Part shown: one piece after another, positions 18,294-26,843 of the stretch
Position numbering within the stretch: position 1 is the stretch's first letter
Layout of the letters: each line of letters opens with the position of its first letter
From: Enterobacter sp. R4-368
GTDB taxonomy: Bacteria > Pseudomonadota > Gammaproteobacteria > Enterobacterales > Enterobacteriaceae
DNA length: 64,000 bases
Assembly: GCF_000410515.1 (NCBI RefSeq)
Contig: NC_021500.1
Span: forward strand, 1,736,001-1,800,000
Direction of reading: 5' to 3'
Position numbers and translations under genes: made by a program
Notes under the pieces: model-generated
What the model saw: only the letters and a program-made list of their open reading frames with translations
Told to the model about the DNA's origin: nothing
Database searches by the model: none

Positions 18294-18488
18294 ATGGCTA
18301 CGACCCTCACCCTGTCTCACCCACAATTTATCTTTATTTTCGCTGCCGTTCGTCGTTCCGTACGCAAACCGCGAGTCTGTATGCTGCGCACGGTTGCCGC
18401 TGATGAACGTACTGCGCGCCGTTCCCTCGTTCGCGATTATGTCCTCTCGTTTGCCGGTCGCCTGCCGGTTGCGGAGGTGCACGCATGA
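18294..18488 (+). CDS. kil: Kil / Icd-like host cell division inhibitor
   Basis: The 64-residue protein begins [27 protein letters not shown], the Icd-like/Ash family pattern, and occupies the P4 kil position directly after the immunity RNA. Expression in P4 harms the host cell. The ATG at 18294 follows AAGGAGG; the frame is open upstream to 17940, but that part is the RNA region. The stop overlaps the next start (ATGA). Confidence 0.8.
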   Translation: MATTLTLSHPQFIFIFAAVRRSVRKPRVCMLRTVAADERTARRSLVRDYVLSFAGRLPVAEVHA

Positions 18489-18712
18489 GCCACTCCATCC
18501 TCACCCTTGATGATCTCCGGTATCTCGAGCACCTGCGCAATATCGGCCATCTGGTCAGCGAGCTGGCTGCTGAACAGGACAATGTGACCCTCCGCCGCGA
18601 TCCGGCTGAGCGTCTGCAACTCATTTCCCTGATTTACCTGATGACGGATCAACTTGATGCCGTGATCGAACGCTGCAACCGGCGCTGGCTCGACGGGGAG
18701 GAAAAGGTATGA
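18485..18712 (+). CDS. small protein in the P4 epsilon position
   Basis: The 75-residue product begins [21 protein letters not shown] and looks wholly helical. In P4 the gene here encodes epsilon, which derepresses a P2 helper prophage. Position fits, but the length (95 in P4) and sequence do not prove it. It is coupled to kil and to the next gene by ATGA overlaps. Confidence 0.7.
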   Translation: MSHSILTLDDLRYLEHLRNIGHLVSELAAEQDNVTLRRDPAERLQLISLIYLMTDQLDAVIERCNRRWLDGEEKV

Positions 18713-19029
18713 AACAGCCGTTACCGCCAGTCCTGCGCGCCGCACTTTACCGCCGCGCCGTGGCCTGTGCCTGGCTGACCCTGTGTCAGCGTCAGCACCG
18801 TTACCCGCATCTGACACTTGATGCGCTGGAATCCGCCATCGCCGCCGAGCTGGAAGGATTTTATCTGCGCCAGCACGGTGAGGAAAAAGGCCGCCAGATT
18901 GCCTGTGCGCTGCTGGAAGATTTAATGAATGCCGCACCACTCAAAACCGCGCCGTCGCTCTCCTTTCTCGGCCTTGCCGTGATGGAAGAGTTAAGCGCCC
19001 GCCATATCACTGCGCCGGTCGTACACTGA
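18709..19029 (+). CDS. Orf106-type P4 protein (DUF5375-like)
   Basis: The 106-residue length equals P4 Orf106. Sequence features are [36 protein letters not shown] and a helical C-terminal half. Its function is unknown. It starts within the stop of the preceding gene (ATGA) and ends 9 bp before alpha, so the replication operon is tightly packed. Confidence 0.82.
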   Translation: MKQPLPPVLRAALYRRAVACAWLTLCQRQHRYPHLTLDALESAIAAELEGFYLRQHGEEKGRQIACALLEDLMNAAPLKTAPSLSFLGLAVMEELSARHITAPVVH

Positions 19030-19038
19030 GGAAAAATA

Positions 19039-21372
19039 ATGAAAATGAACGTAACGGAAACCGTCAGACAGGCGTGCGGCCACTGGCCGCGTATTCTCCC
19101 GGCGCTGGGTGTGAAGGTGATGAAAAACCGGCATCAGCCCTGCCCGGTGTGCGGCGGGAGTGACCGCTTCCGCTTTGACGATAAAGAGGGGCGTGGGACG
19201 TGGTTCTGTAACCAGTGCGGTGCGGGTGACGGGCTGAGCCTGGTTGAAAAGGCGCTGGGCGTGACGGTCAGCGAAGCTGCCGACCGTGTGAACGCCGTGA
19301 CCGGCAGCCTGCCGCCGGTTGCCCCGGCGGTGATTGCGGTTGATACGGCTGAAACCGAAGCCAGCCGCAGGGAGGCCGCCGCGCTAGCCGCTGACATTAT
19401 GGCAACAGCCCGCCCGGTCACCGGTAACGCCTACCTGACCCGCAAGGGCTTTCCTGCTCTGGAATGCCTGACCCTCACCACCACGCACAAATCCGGCGGC
19501 GTGACGTACCGCGCCGGGGATGTGATTGTCCCGCTGTATGACGACACCGGCGCGCTGGTTAACCTCCAGCTTATTAACGCAGACGGTCTCAAGCGCACCC
19601 TGAAAGGCGGTCAGGTAAAAGTGGCATGTCATATCATCGAAGGTGAGAAACAGGCGGGGAAACGCCTGTGGATAGCGGAAGGGTACGCAACGGCGCTGAC
19701 CGTGCATCACCTGACCGGGGAAACCGTGATGGTGGCACTCTCGTCCGTAAACCTGCTTTCTCTGGCGAGCCTTACCCGCAGCCGGCATCCGGCCTGTCAG
19801 ATTGTCCTCGCCGCCGACCGTGACCTGAATGGCGACGGCCAGACAAAAGCCGCTGCGGCCGCAGACGCCTGCGCCGGTGTGGTTGCCCTGCCGCCGGTGT
19901 TCGGTGACTGGAATGATGCATTTATGCAGCAGGGCGAGGAGGCCACGCGCAGGGCGATTTACGATACCATTAAGCCACCGGTCGCGGGCCCGTTTGACAC
20001 CATGAGCGAGGCGGAATTTACCGCCATGAGTACCAGTGAGAAAGCGATGCGCGTGCATGAACACTACGGCGAGGCGCTGGCCGTGGATGCAAACGGGCAG
20101 CTTCTTTCCCGTTATGAGGCCGGAGCCTGGAAGGTTATTTCCCCGGCTGACTTCTCCCGCGATGTGGCAGCGCTTTTCCAGCGCCTGCGCGCGCCGTTCT
20201 CATCAGGCAAAATTGCTTCGGTGGTGGAGACCCTGAAACTGATTGTTCCGCAACAGAGCGCTCCGGCACGGCGGCTGATTGGCTTTCGTAATGGCGTGCT
20301 TGATACCGTCAGCGGCACGTTCAGCCCGCACCATAAATCCCACTGGCTGCGCACCCTGTGCGAGGTGGATTTCACCCCGCCGGTGGCGGGCGAAACGCTG
20401 GAAACCCATGCCCCGCATTTCTGGCGCTGGCTTGACCGCGCTGCCGGTGGCCGCGCCGACAAACGCGACGTGATACTCGCTGCGCTGTTTATGGTGCTGG
20501 CGAACCGCTACGACTGGCAGCTCTTTCTTGAAGTGACGGGACCAGGCGGAAGCGGGAAAAGTATTCTCGCAGAGATTGCCACCCTGCTGGCGGGGGAAGA
20601 TAACGCCACCTCCGCGACCATCGAGACGCTGGAATCGCCGCGCGAGCGCGCGGCACTGATTGGCTTCTCGCTGATTCGTCTGCCCGGCCAGGAAAAATGG
20701 AGCGGGGACGGTGCCGGACTCAAGGCCATCACCGGCGGCGATGCGGTGTCGGTTGACCCGAAATACCGTGACGCCTATTCCACGCATATTCCGGCGGTGA
20801 TTCTGGCCGTGAACAACAACCCGATGCGCTTTACCGACCGCAGTGGCGGCGTGTCGCGCCGGCGGGTTATCCTGCACTTCCCGGAACAGATTGCCCCGGA
20901 GGAGCGCGACCCGCACCTGAAGGACAAAATCGCCCGTGAGCTGGCGGTAATAGTGCGCCAGCTTATGCAACGGTTCAGTGACCCGATGACCGCCCGCAAG
21001 CTGCTCCAGTCGCAGCAGAACTCTGATGAGGCACTCACTATCAAGCGCGATGCTGACCCGGCGTTTGATTTTTGCGGCTATTTACAGGAACGCCCGGCAC
21101 CGGACGGCATGTATATGGGTAACGCCAACATCATTCCGCTTCAGCCACGACTCTACCTGTATCACGCTTATCTGGTGTACATGGAGGCACACGGCTACAA
21201 GAACACCCTGAGCCTGACGATGTTCGGGAAGGGCTTGCCGACCATGCTGAAAGAGTACGGCCTGAATTACGACAAACGACGAACCAGTCAGGGCATGCAG
21301 ACTAACCTGACGCTGAAAGAGGAAAGCAACGGCGACTGGCTGCCGAAGTGCGATGAACCCGCAACAAAATAA
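19039..21372 (+). CDS. alpha replication protein: primase-helicase
   Basis: The 777-residue protein has exactly the length of P4 alpha. It carries an N-terminal zinc finger (Cys35, 38, 57, 60), the primase motif EGYATA at 214-219, and a D5/SF3-type helicase with Walker A GPGGSGKS and Lys507, the P4 position. The C-terminal part should bind the iterons. Alpha primes, unwinds and initiates P4 replication without host DnaA or DnaG. It is the last gene of the operon and is followed by a terminator. Confidence 0.97.
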   Translation: MKMNVTETVRQACGHWPRILPALGVKVMKNRHQPCPVCGGSDRFRFDDKEGRGTWFCNQCGAGDGLSLVEKALGVTVSEAADRVNAVTGSLPPVAPAVIAVDTAETEASRREAAALAADIMATARPVTGNAYLTRKGFPALECLTLTTTHKSGGVTYRAGDVIVPLYDDTGALVNLQLINADGLKRTLKGGQVKVACHIIEGEKQAGKRLWIAEGYATALTVHHLTGETVMVALSSVNLLSLASLTRSRHPACQIVLAADRDLNGDGQTKAAAAADACAGVVALPPVFGDWNDAFMQQGEEATRRAIYDTIKPPVAGPFDTMSEAEFTAMSTSEKAMRVHEHYGEALAVDANGQLLSRYEAGAWKVISPADFSRDVAALFQRLRAPFSSGKIASVVETLKLIVPQQSAPARRLIGFRNGVLDTVSGTFSPHHKSHWLRTLCEVDFTPPVAGETLETHAPHFWRWLDRAAGGRADKRDVILAALFMVLANRYDWQLFLEVTGPGGSGKSILAEIATLLAGEDNATSATIETLESPRERAALIGFSLIRLPGQEKWSGDGAGLKAITGGDAVSVDPKYRDAYSTHIPAVILAVNNNPMRFTDRSGGVSRRRVILHFPEQIAPEERDPHLKDKIARELAVIVRQLMQRFSDPMTARKLLQSQQNSDEALTIKRDADPAFDFCGYLQERPAPDGMYMGNANIIPLQPRLYLYHAYLVYMEAHGYKNTLSLTMFGKGLPTMLKEYGLNYDKRRTSQGMQTNLTLKEESNGDWLPKCDEPATK

Positions 21373-21380
21373 CCCACACA

Positions 21381-21405
21381 GACCGGCGATTGCCGGTCTT
21401 TTTCT
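21381..21405 (+). terminator. rho-independent terminator of the alpha operon
   Basis: GACCGGC-gatt-GCCGGTC followed by TTTTTC, 9 bp after the alpha stop codon. Confidence 0.92.
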
Positions 21406-21420
21406 ATCTGACACCCCCGG

Positions 21421-21516
21421 AAATGAACAGTGTACTGTTCACTATTCACTAGCTCATCACCACCCATAACACTGATAAATAATAAAAAAATTGCGGAGTG
21501 AACAGTGTGAACGGTA
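21421..21516. repeat. second iteron cluster (crr/ori-like)
   Basis: AATGAACAGTG (21422-21432), ACTGTTCACTATTCACT (21434-21450) and GAGTGAACAGTGTGAACGG (21496-21514) repeat the same GTGAACAGT core as the cluster at 17262-17380. Together they flank the alpha operon as ori1 and crr do in P4. The rest, to 21774, is AT-rich with one hairpin (GGAGCGG-caaaata-CCGCTCC, 21727-21747) and no gene. Confidence 0.75.
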
Positions 21517-21774
21517 AACCCCAAAAAAACTTTTTACGCCCATCGGCCTAATGTTTGTTGGAAAGCGCACTACAGAAAGAGAACACTATGCACACAGAAC
21601 ACATTTGAGAATCCGATTGAAGAGCCCAGAGCTGACGGATTTTAAAGGGAGTGGCTCTAAAGGATTATTTTGGGCTGTGAGAGGAATTGGAATTTAAGCG
21701 AAATTTCGTTATTCAATTTACTGTAGGGAGCGGCAAAATACCGCTCCGAATTATATTCAAAAATCAGAGTGATA

Positions 21775-22110
21775 CTACGGATTAGCATACTCTAAAATTT
21801 CTTCCCCCATGAGCGTACAGTCATTAAGGAAGATGAATCTCATACGATACTTACCTTTATAGATATAACCCCAGGTCTGCAATACATCAAAATATTGCGA
21901 TTTATTTTCCGGATTTTGCATCTTCGCTAATGCAGTTACATCTTTATCAACCTCAGCCCTGTCATCGTTGTCCCGATAAAAAGCCAGCAGTTTATTTGCT
22001 TCTGTTATTGCCTGAGCTTTACAAGTTAATTCAGACTGTTTCGCAGCAGCCAAAGACGGAAAAGTTATAGCACACAGTAATAATGTTAGAATGCCAGTTG
22101 ATACTTTCAT
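21775..22110 (-). CDS. small exported protein, probable immunity partner
   Basis: The 111-residue precursor has a clear signal peptide (about 1-23, ending LAAA-KQ) and a mature domain with two cysteines (LTCKA and NDCTL). I do not recognise the family. Its start overlaps the GH19 stop by 4 bp (ATGA), so the two are translationally coupled. A periplasmic protein paired with a peptidoglycan-cleaving enzyme is the usual form of an effector-immunity pair. Immunity is inferred. Confidence 0.6.
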   Translation of the reverse strand: MKVSTGILTLLLCAITFPSLAAAKQSELTCKAQAITEANKLLAFYRDNDDRAEVDKDVTALAKMQNPENKSQYFDVLQTWGYIYKGKYRMRFIFLNDCTLMGEEILEYANP

Positions 22111-22688
22111 ATTATTCCAAGCTCTCTCTTTGCTCTTACCAACGCCCCTTTCCTTTCTTCGAGACCGTTGTAGCCACCGTTCACGAGAAGGGTTACTTTA
22201 TTTACGTCATCCCTGTCTGCTGCCGCATTCACATGTCTGAGATCCCAATAATAACACGCTGCTTTAACCGCTACATATGGGTTCCTTGCAACTATAGTGG
22301 GATCGGTTACGTAATCTTTCTCAAACTGGCTTCCGAAATTCGTATAATTTTCTCGACCTGTCAGATGTAATAACCCACGACCTATAAATTTTGGACCATC
22401 ACCTATTTCTGTATTACCTAAATTACGTCCTATCCGCGTTCCTGCATCATATTCTCTGCCACCATCTCTTGGAACTTCAGTTAATCTGGAAAAGTTTGCA
22501 GTTTCAACACAAGCTTGCGCTATAAAATGAGCGGCTCTTAATTCTGTATTTATTCCATAAACGGTAAACCATTGGTTCAAATGTGGTGCTATGGCATGAA
22601 CATTGTAATGCTGTGAATTTAGCAGGCTTTCTATATGCCGGTAATGCCTGGCAATATTCCAAAGCATCTCTGCTGTAATATCAACCAT
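22107..22688 (-). CDS. GH19 muramidase/chitinase-like lytic enzyme
   Basis: The 193-residue product has the GH19 fold signatures: catalytic Glu62 (AQACVETANF), second Glu71 (TEVPRDGG), GRGLLHLTGRENY (103-115) and LLVNGGYNG near the end. GH19 enzymes of this kind cut peptidoglycan or chitin and occur as phage endolysins and type VI secretion effectors. I chose ATG 22688 (MVDITAEML) after AAGGAAAAGG. There is no signal peptide and no adjacent holin. The overlap with a periplasmic-type small protein favours an effector over a lysis cassette. Confidence 0.82.
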   Translation of the reverse strand: MVDITAEMLWNIARHYRHIESLLNSQHYNVHAIAPHLNQWFTVYGINTELRAAHFIAQACVETANFSRLTEVPRDGGREYDAGTRIGRNLGNTEIGDGPKFIGRGLLHLTGRENYTNFGSQFEKDYVTDPTIVARNPYVAVKAACYYWDLRHVNAAADRDDVNKVTLLVNGGYNGLEERKGALVRAKRELGII

Positions 22689-22822
22689 TTGCCTTTTCCT
22701 TTTCTTATATCCCATAATCATTTTAACTACCGTGATTGAGCATTTGGCAGCCATTTTTTGCTTTCGTTTACAATCTAGGAAAATTCTTATCCTCTTATTT
22801 TTCAGCATCGGGAGGAGCTAAC

Positions 22823-23233
22823 ATGCAACTGACAGATAACGATCAAGCAAACCGCATCACTGTCTGGCACGCCTTATCGGAGCTTTTCACCGGTCGGGAA
22901 CTCCAGGACTATGACTATCGATGGATGGCTAAGGTGTTAAAGGAATCCGGGCTGAGCCGGGAAGCGATCTTTGTGATTCTGGATGAGGAAGTTGCCCCTG
23001 CCCTCCAGGCTAATCTTCTTTATAACCCAACGCCGGTGATGGATGGCTGGACAGAAGAAGATGTTAAGCGGCTCGTCACGGAGTACGTGAGCAGGAAGCC
23101 GACCATCATTGAGCGTGTTGTTCCAGCCAGCTTGTTGTTAAAACAGCGACGGAAACATATTCGGGATGAGCTGAATAGGCTTACTGACGAGCTGGATAAA
23201 TGCACACAGGAAATGAGCTCAAAAGAGTGTTAG
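22823..23233 (+). CDS. DUF7079-like protein
   Basis: The 136-residue protein begins MQLTDNDQANRITVWHALSELF and has a cytoplasmic, helical N-terminal domain (about 1-75) of the type I recall as DUF7079, then a charged coiled-coil tail ending QEMSSKEC. The ATG at 22823 follows GGGAGGAGC. It is divergent from the GH19 pair and is the last gene before attR. I cannot assign a function; a link to contact-dependent competition is only suggested by the neighbours. Confidence 0.6.
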   Translation: MQLTDNDQANRITVWHALSELFTGRELQDYDYRWMAKVLKESGLSREAIFVILDEEVAPALQANLLYNPTPVMDGWTEEDVKRLVTEYVSRKPTIIERVVPASLLLKQRRKHIRDELNRLTDELDKCTQEMSSKEC

Positions 23234-23241
23234 GCGAAGCG

Positions 23242-23265
23242 ATTGGTATACGCTTAGGTATACGG
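23242..23265 (+). repeat. right arm-type site
   Basis: ATTGGTATACGCTTAGGTAT... matches the left copy at 11274-11297 in 23 of 24 bases. It lies about 60 bp inside attR and probably binds the integrase or Vis. Confidence 0.7.
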
Positions 23266-23322
23266 ATGAAAGTTGAATTCACTAAAAACATTTTAATTCA
23301 ATAAATTAGCGAATTTATTCAG

Positions 23323-23335
23323 ACTCCGCCAGCTC
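23323..23335 (+). repeat. attR: attR core of the satellite
   Basis: ACTCCGCCAGCTC repeats the end of ssrA. The following bases (CGGTGATACCAGAGTCATCC) match the chromosomal sequence normally found after ssrA in E. coli relatives, so this is the right junction. Confidence 0.75.
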
Positions 23336-23368
23336 GGTGATACCAGAGTCATCCGATGAAGTCCTAAG

Positions 23369-23401
23369 AGCCCGCACGGCGCAAGCCCTGCGGGCTTTTT
23401 T
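23369..23401 (+). terminator. original chromosomal ssrA terminator, displaced
   Basis: AGCCCGCACGGCGCAAGCCC-TGCGGGCT plus T6. It now lies 12 kb from ssrA because of the satellite. The stretch 23402-23726 has no gene; a hairpin CGCCCCTT-aaagaata-AAGGGGCG at 23668-23691 may end the invasin transcript. Confidence 0.85.
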
Positions 23402-23726
23402 GTGCCTTGAATTTGTCCCGCGAAGTCAGAAGCCAACTAATTAAATCCGAACCTTGCAGGCACCTCATAAAATATTCCTGTTTTGATTAATAGCGGGAAT
23501 AAAAAACTGTGGAATCAAGGGGTAGTCTGCTGCGTCACTTCAGCTTGCCGGGAAATGTCGTACAACAACAAATGTTGGCATAGCGTGATGATCAGACGCT
23601 ATCCGGGAAACAGAAAAGCAATATGATCAATGAGTTTGGTGAGTCTGCATCTCAGCCATGTATCCCCCGCCCCTTAAAGAATAAAGGGGCGAGGGAACAA
23701 TAACGCTCATAACAGCTCAGGCAGCG

Positions 23727-26700
23727 TTAGAGGGCCTTAGTGCACATGGTTGGGCTTAGCGTCCCACCAGAACCCTCGTAAAGGTTGCCACCCCACTTGT
23801 CCAGCGAGTAGTGGTAATTGGGATCGCTTGGTGTTGCATCTGCCAGCCAGTAAGCATCGTCGGGGAACGCAGAGCTGCCGCCTAAAGATCCCCACTCGTT
23901 CCACAATGCCCCCAGCGTACGAACCCCGGTGGGGACGAAACCAGAGTTTTGCGACACCTGGGCTGCGGTCGACTGACTGTACCCCTGCGCACTGCAATAG
24001 GGGCCAGCATCTACCCATAGCACTTGTTGTCTATCAGTAATAAACCAATTGCGCAGCGTGAAACTGTAGGTGATATCTGGCCCGATACCGCTTTTTGGTG
24101 TACCAGTAATGGTGACTTTGCGCCCATCGCCTGTCCCCTTGAAGCTCACCACGGCATTGATGTCAACATCGACCCAAGTGGCATCCGACGACCAGTTGAA
24201 ATCTAAGGGAGCGCCATTGCCGATATTTAAAGTGAATGTCGCGCCGGTAAAGCCCGTCGTCGGGAAGCCGTCTCCTTTCTGGAATGTCGCCCCATTAACA
24301 GAGATATTCTGCAAGAACGGAATCGGGTTAATCGCATAGCCTGCCGACTCGATAGCCTGGCTCCACCCGCTCAGTTGCAACGTCGCCTTGTTTCCCGAGC
24401 TAACAGCCCCTGCCGTGTAGGTCGCCGTGTAAGTTCCGTCCTGGTTATCACTCCAGTTCCCATTTAAGCTGGCATTCGGAACCTGAACATTCTGCGCGGT
24501 TAGCAACCCGGTCGCACCCGTTATCACGTTCTGATAGCTATCTTGCAGTGCGACCGTCACCCGGATTGTCATACTGGACATGTAGCGTGTCATATCCGTT
24601 GCAATGGCCGACCGTATCGGGTTCGGACTGCCCGGTGTCAGTGTTACCGTTGCGCGCAGGCTACTGAGACTGGTGTTGTCATACGCCGGGATAATGGTGT
24701 AAACACCCGCCTTCGTTCCCGACAGTCTTGCCGTATAGGTACCCGGCGTCGCGCTTTCAGTCAGCGAAGTAAGAGTGACCTGCGTTGCAGACGGCGTGTT
24801 ACCGTTGCTGTCTTTTACCAACAGTGACAGGTTGCCCTGAATACCGCTCATCACCTTGCCTTGTAGATCTTTCGCCGCCAGCGTGAATGTCGACACCTCA
24901 GTGTTATCCGCCTTGATGGTATTTGGATTCACAGTAAACAGTGACTGCTGGGCATCAAGCAGCGTGGCATTGAATGCAACCGTCGCGGAAGGCAGTGAAA
25001 TGCCTTTTGCTGTCGGCTCTAACGTGACCGTTTCCGTATCTTTCCCCGCTTTCACGGTGACGAGATATACGCCCGCCTGCTTGCGGGTTAACGCAGAAAC
25101 AGTGGCGCTTTTCAGCGTGTTATGGTTGAGCACAATATCTCGTGGATCGAGATCAACAAGCTGGTTGGTGTCATCCTTCAATGTCAGCGTTAATACCTGT
25201 TCGCTGACGCCGTCTGCCGCCAGCGAGCTATTTGCAGGCGTGAAGGTGCTCGTTTTGTTATTCACCGCAGAGGCAAGTACCGTCACCTGCGTCTCCTGGC
25301 GATCGGAACGGTTCCCCTTCGTGTCCACAGCAACGCCACTCACGGTGTAGGTATTTACCGCCTGCGCGGAATATTGATAGCGCGGTAGTACGACCATGTA
25401 ATCTGCGCCGTTTTGCACTATTTTCCCGCCTGCGGCAGTAAGTGTCGACGCATCCCATTCAATATGCGAAAGCCCATGCGTGCTTTTCACTGAAACACCG
25501 AGCGATTTTTGCTCACCGCCATTCCCTGTAACCCGTTCTGCAAGATGCAGCCTGATAATCTCTTTTTTCCGGTACTCAAGAACAATATTGTTGTTACGCT
25601 CAACAAAATCATACCGGCTTCCCTGCAGGCTGCGCATCGCGGCGACAGCTTCCGGGTTCAGCTGATTTTGCCACGGCACACCAAGCTGATAGTTCACATT
25701 CAGGCTGAATCGGGTGTCGCTTTCCCCCGATGTCCCCTGCCGTTGCTCAGCCCCTAACGTCACGAGAGGAACCGGCGTATAAGTGATGCCGGCGGTAATC
25801 GCATGCGGGTCGCGCTGGCGATGGTTCACCCCGAACAGGGCAACCTCCTGGCCATAATATTGCTCAAAGGTCAGCTTTCCGCCCAGTTGCGGCAGAGAAG
25901 GCAACCAGGCCTGGGCACGCACATCCCAGCCATTCGCCGGACGCTCCTGGTAATCGGCCAGATCTCTGGAATCTTTCCATCCGGTCAGCCGCATATACCC
26001 ATTGGCGCTCAGCTTCATAAAGTCACGCCAGTATTCAGCGCCCACGCCCATACGCGCGTGTTCGCGGGAGATATCGTAGTCACCGAAGACGTTTGCGCCC
26101 AGCATATACCCCGGCGCGAAATAACGAAGCCCCGCCCCCAGGTTAGCCTGGAGACGATCATCAGTACGGTGCACACTGCCCTGGGTGAAGACCATTTTGT
26201 CACCCCGGTCATACAGCGGCACAAGCAATTCAAACTGTGAGTTCTTTAAGGAAAAGTTCTTATCCGTGTCGAGTTGTACACGGGCGGTACCAAATTGGTT
26301 CAGCCAACGCTGAACTTCTCCGCCCGCTGCAGAGGTCGCCATACCACGCGCCATTGACGTCGCGGCCTCGCTATTCGAACCGTTGGCAAAGAAACGTCCA
26401 ACCTGGGAGGAATAACCCGCCATTTTCAGCGCGGCGTCATTCGCGTCGTTACCGGAAACTGTCGCACGCTGGGACGCGAAAGCGCCTGGTTTAGCCCCGC
26501 CCTTCACCGCCACGGCCGGCACCTCCAGTTCATCTCCCGGCTGCACATTGTTCAGGCCTCGCGCAAACGTGCGGAACTGATTGAGCTGACGAAGCTCCTC
26601 CAGGGTGAGGTTATATTTCTTAGCAACAGAGCGGGCCGTTTCTCCTGCACCCAGTGTATAGGTCTGGGTCTTGATAGACGAAACGGTTTGAGACTGCAAT

Positions 26701-26843
26701 TCAGCCCCGGCAATTACCGGCGTAAATGCAACCGCGAGCGGAAAAGTAATCTGAATCGCAATATTAAGCCATGCCAACAGACTCAGCCCAGGAGAAAAGC
26801 CGATATTCGCAACAAAATATCGCGATTTAAATTTCGAAATCAT
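23727..26843 (-). CDS. intimin/invasin-type inverse autotransporter
   Basis: This 1038-residue surface protein has an extended signal peptide (about 1-46, AGA-EL), a LysM domain (61-109), an inverse-autotransporter beta-barrel (about 160-410), bacterial Ig-like (Big_1) repeats (about 480-890) and a C-terminal lectin-like domain with a Cys pair (GPYCSAQG and PTMCTKAL), as in invasin D5. The barrel sits in the outer membrane with the passenger outside, mediating adhesion. It stands alone between the satellite and the flagellar cluster. The exact ligand cannot be read from sequence. Confidence 0.9.
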   Translation of the reverse strand: MISKFKSRYFVANIGFSPGLSLLAWLNIAIQITFPLAVAFTPVIAGAELQSQTVSSIKTQTYTLGAGETARSVAKKYNLTLEELRQLNQFRTFARGLNNVQPGDELEVPAVAVKGGAKPGAFASQRATVSGNDANDAALKMAGYSSQVGRFFANGSNSEAATSMARGMATSAAGGEVQRWLNQFGTARVQLDTDKNFSLKNSQFELLVPLYDRGDKMVFTQGSVHRTDDRLQANLGAGLRYFAPGYMLGANVFGDYDISREHARMGVGAEYWRDFMKLSANGYMRLTGWKDSRDLADYQERPANGWDVRAQAWLPSLPQLGGKLTFEQYYGQEVALFGVNHRQRDPHAITAGITYTPVPLVTLGAEQRQGTSGESDTRFSLNVNYQLGVPWQNQLNPEAVAAMRSLQGSRYDFVERNNNIVLEYRKKEIIRLHLAERVTGNGGEQKSLGVSVKSTHGLSHIEWDASTLTAAGGKIVQNGADYMVVLPRYQYSAQAVNTYTVSGVAVDTKGNRSDRQETQVTVLASAVNNKTSTFTPANSSLAADGVSEQVLTLTLKDDTNQLVDLDPRDIVLNHNTLKSATVSALTRKQAGVYLVTVKAGKDTETVTLEPTAKGISLPSATVAFNATLLDAQQSLFTVNPNTIKADNTEVSTFTLAAKDLQGKVMSGIQGNLSLLVKDSNGNTPSATQVTLTSLTESATPGTYTARLSGTKAGVYTIIPAYDNTSLSSLRATVTLTPGSPNPIRSAIATDMTRYMSSMTIRVTVALQDSYQNVITGATGLLTAQNVQVPNASLNGNWSDNQDGTYTATYTAGAVSSGNKATLQLSGWSQAIESAGYAINPIPFLQNISVNGATFQKGDGFPTTGFTGATFTLNIGNGAPLDFNWSSDATWVDVDINAVVSFKGTGDGRKVTITGTPKSGIGPDITYSFTLRNWFITDRQQVLWVDAGPYCSAQGYSQSTAAQVSQNSGFVPTGVRTLGALWNEWGSLGGSSAFPDDAYWLADATPSDPNYHYSLDKWGGNLYEGSGGTLSPTMCTKAL

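Larger units (their letters stand above)
11158..23335. mobile_element. P4-type phage satellite integrated at ssrA
   Basis: A 12.2-kb element lies between two att repeats. Gene order matches an integrated P4: int, cargo, cos, delta, sid (minus strand), iterons, vis, CI RNA, kil, epsilon-position gene, orf106, alpha, iterons, attR. Vis (88 aa), Orf106 (106 aa) and alpha (777 aa) have the P4 lengths. psu is not visible, and the gop-beta-cII position is occupied by a KAP-type NTPase. The core is GC-rich like its host, while the two cargo blocks (12549-15761 and 21520-22800) are clearly AT-richer. Confidence 0.93.

Noticed and set aside
17940..18488. 182-codon frame read as one gene
   Set aside because: Only the last 64 codons (kil) have a ribosome-binding site and family pattern; the upstream part is the CI RNA region.
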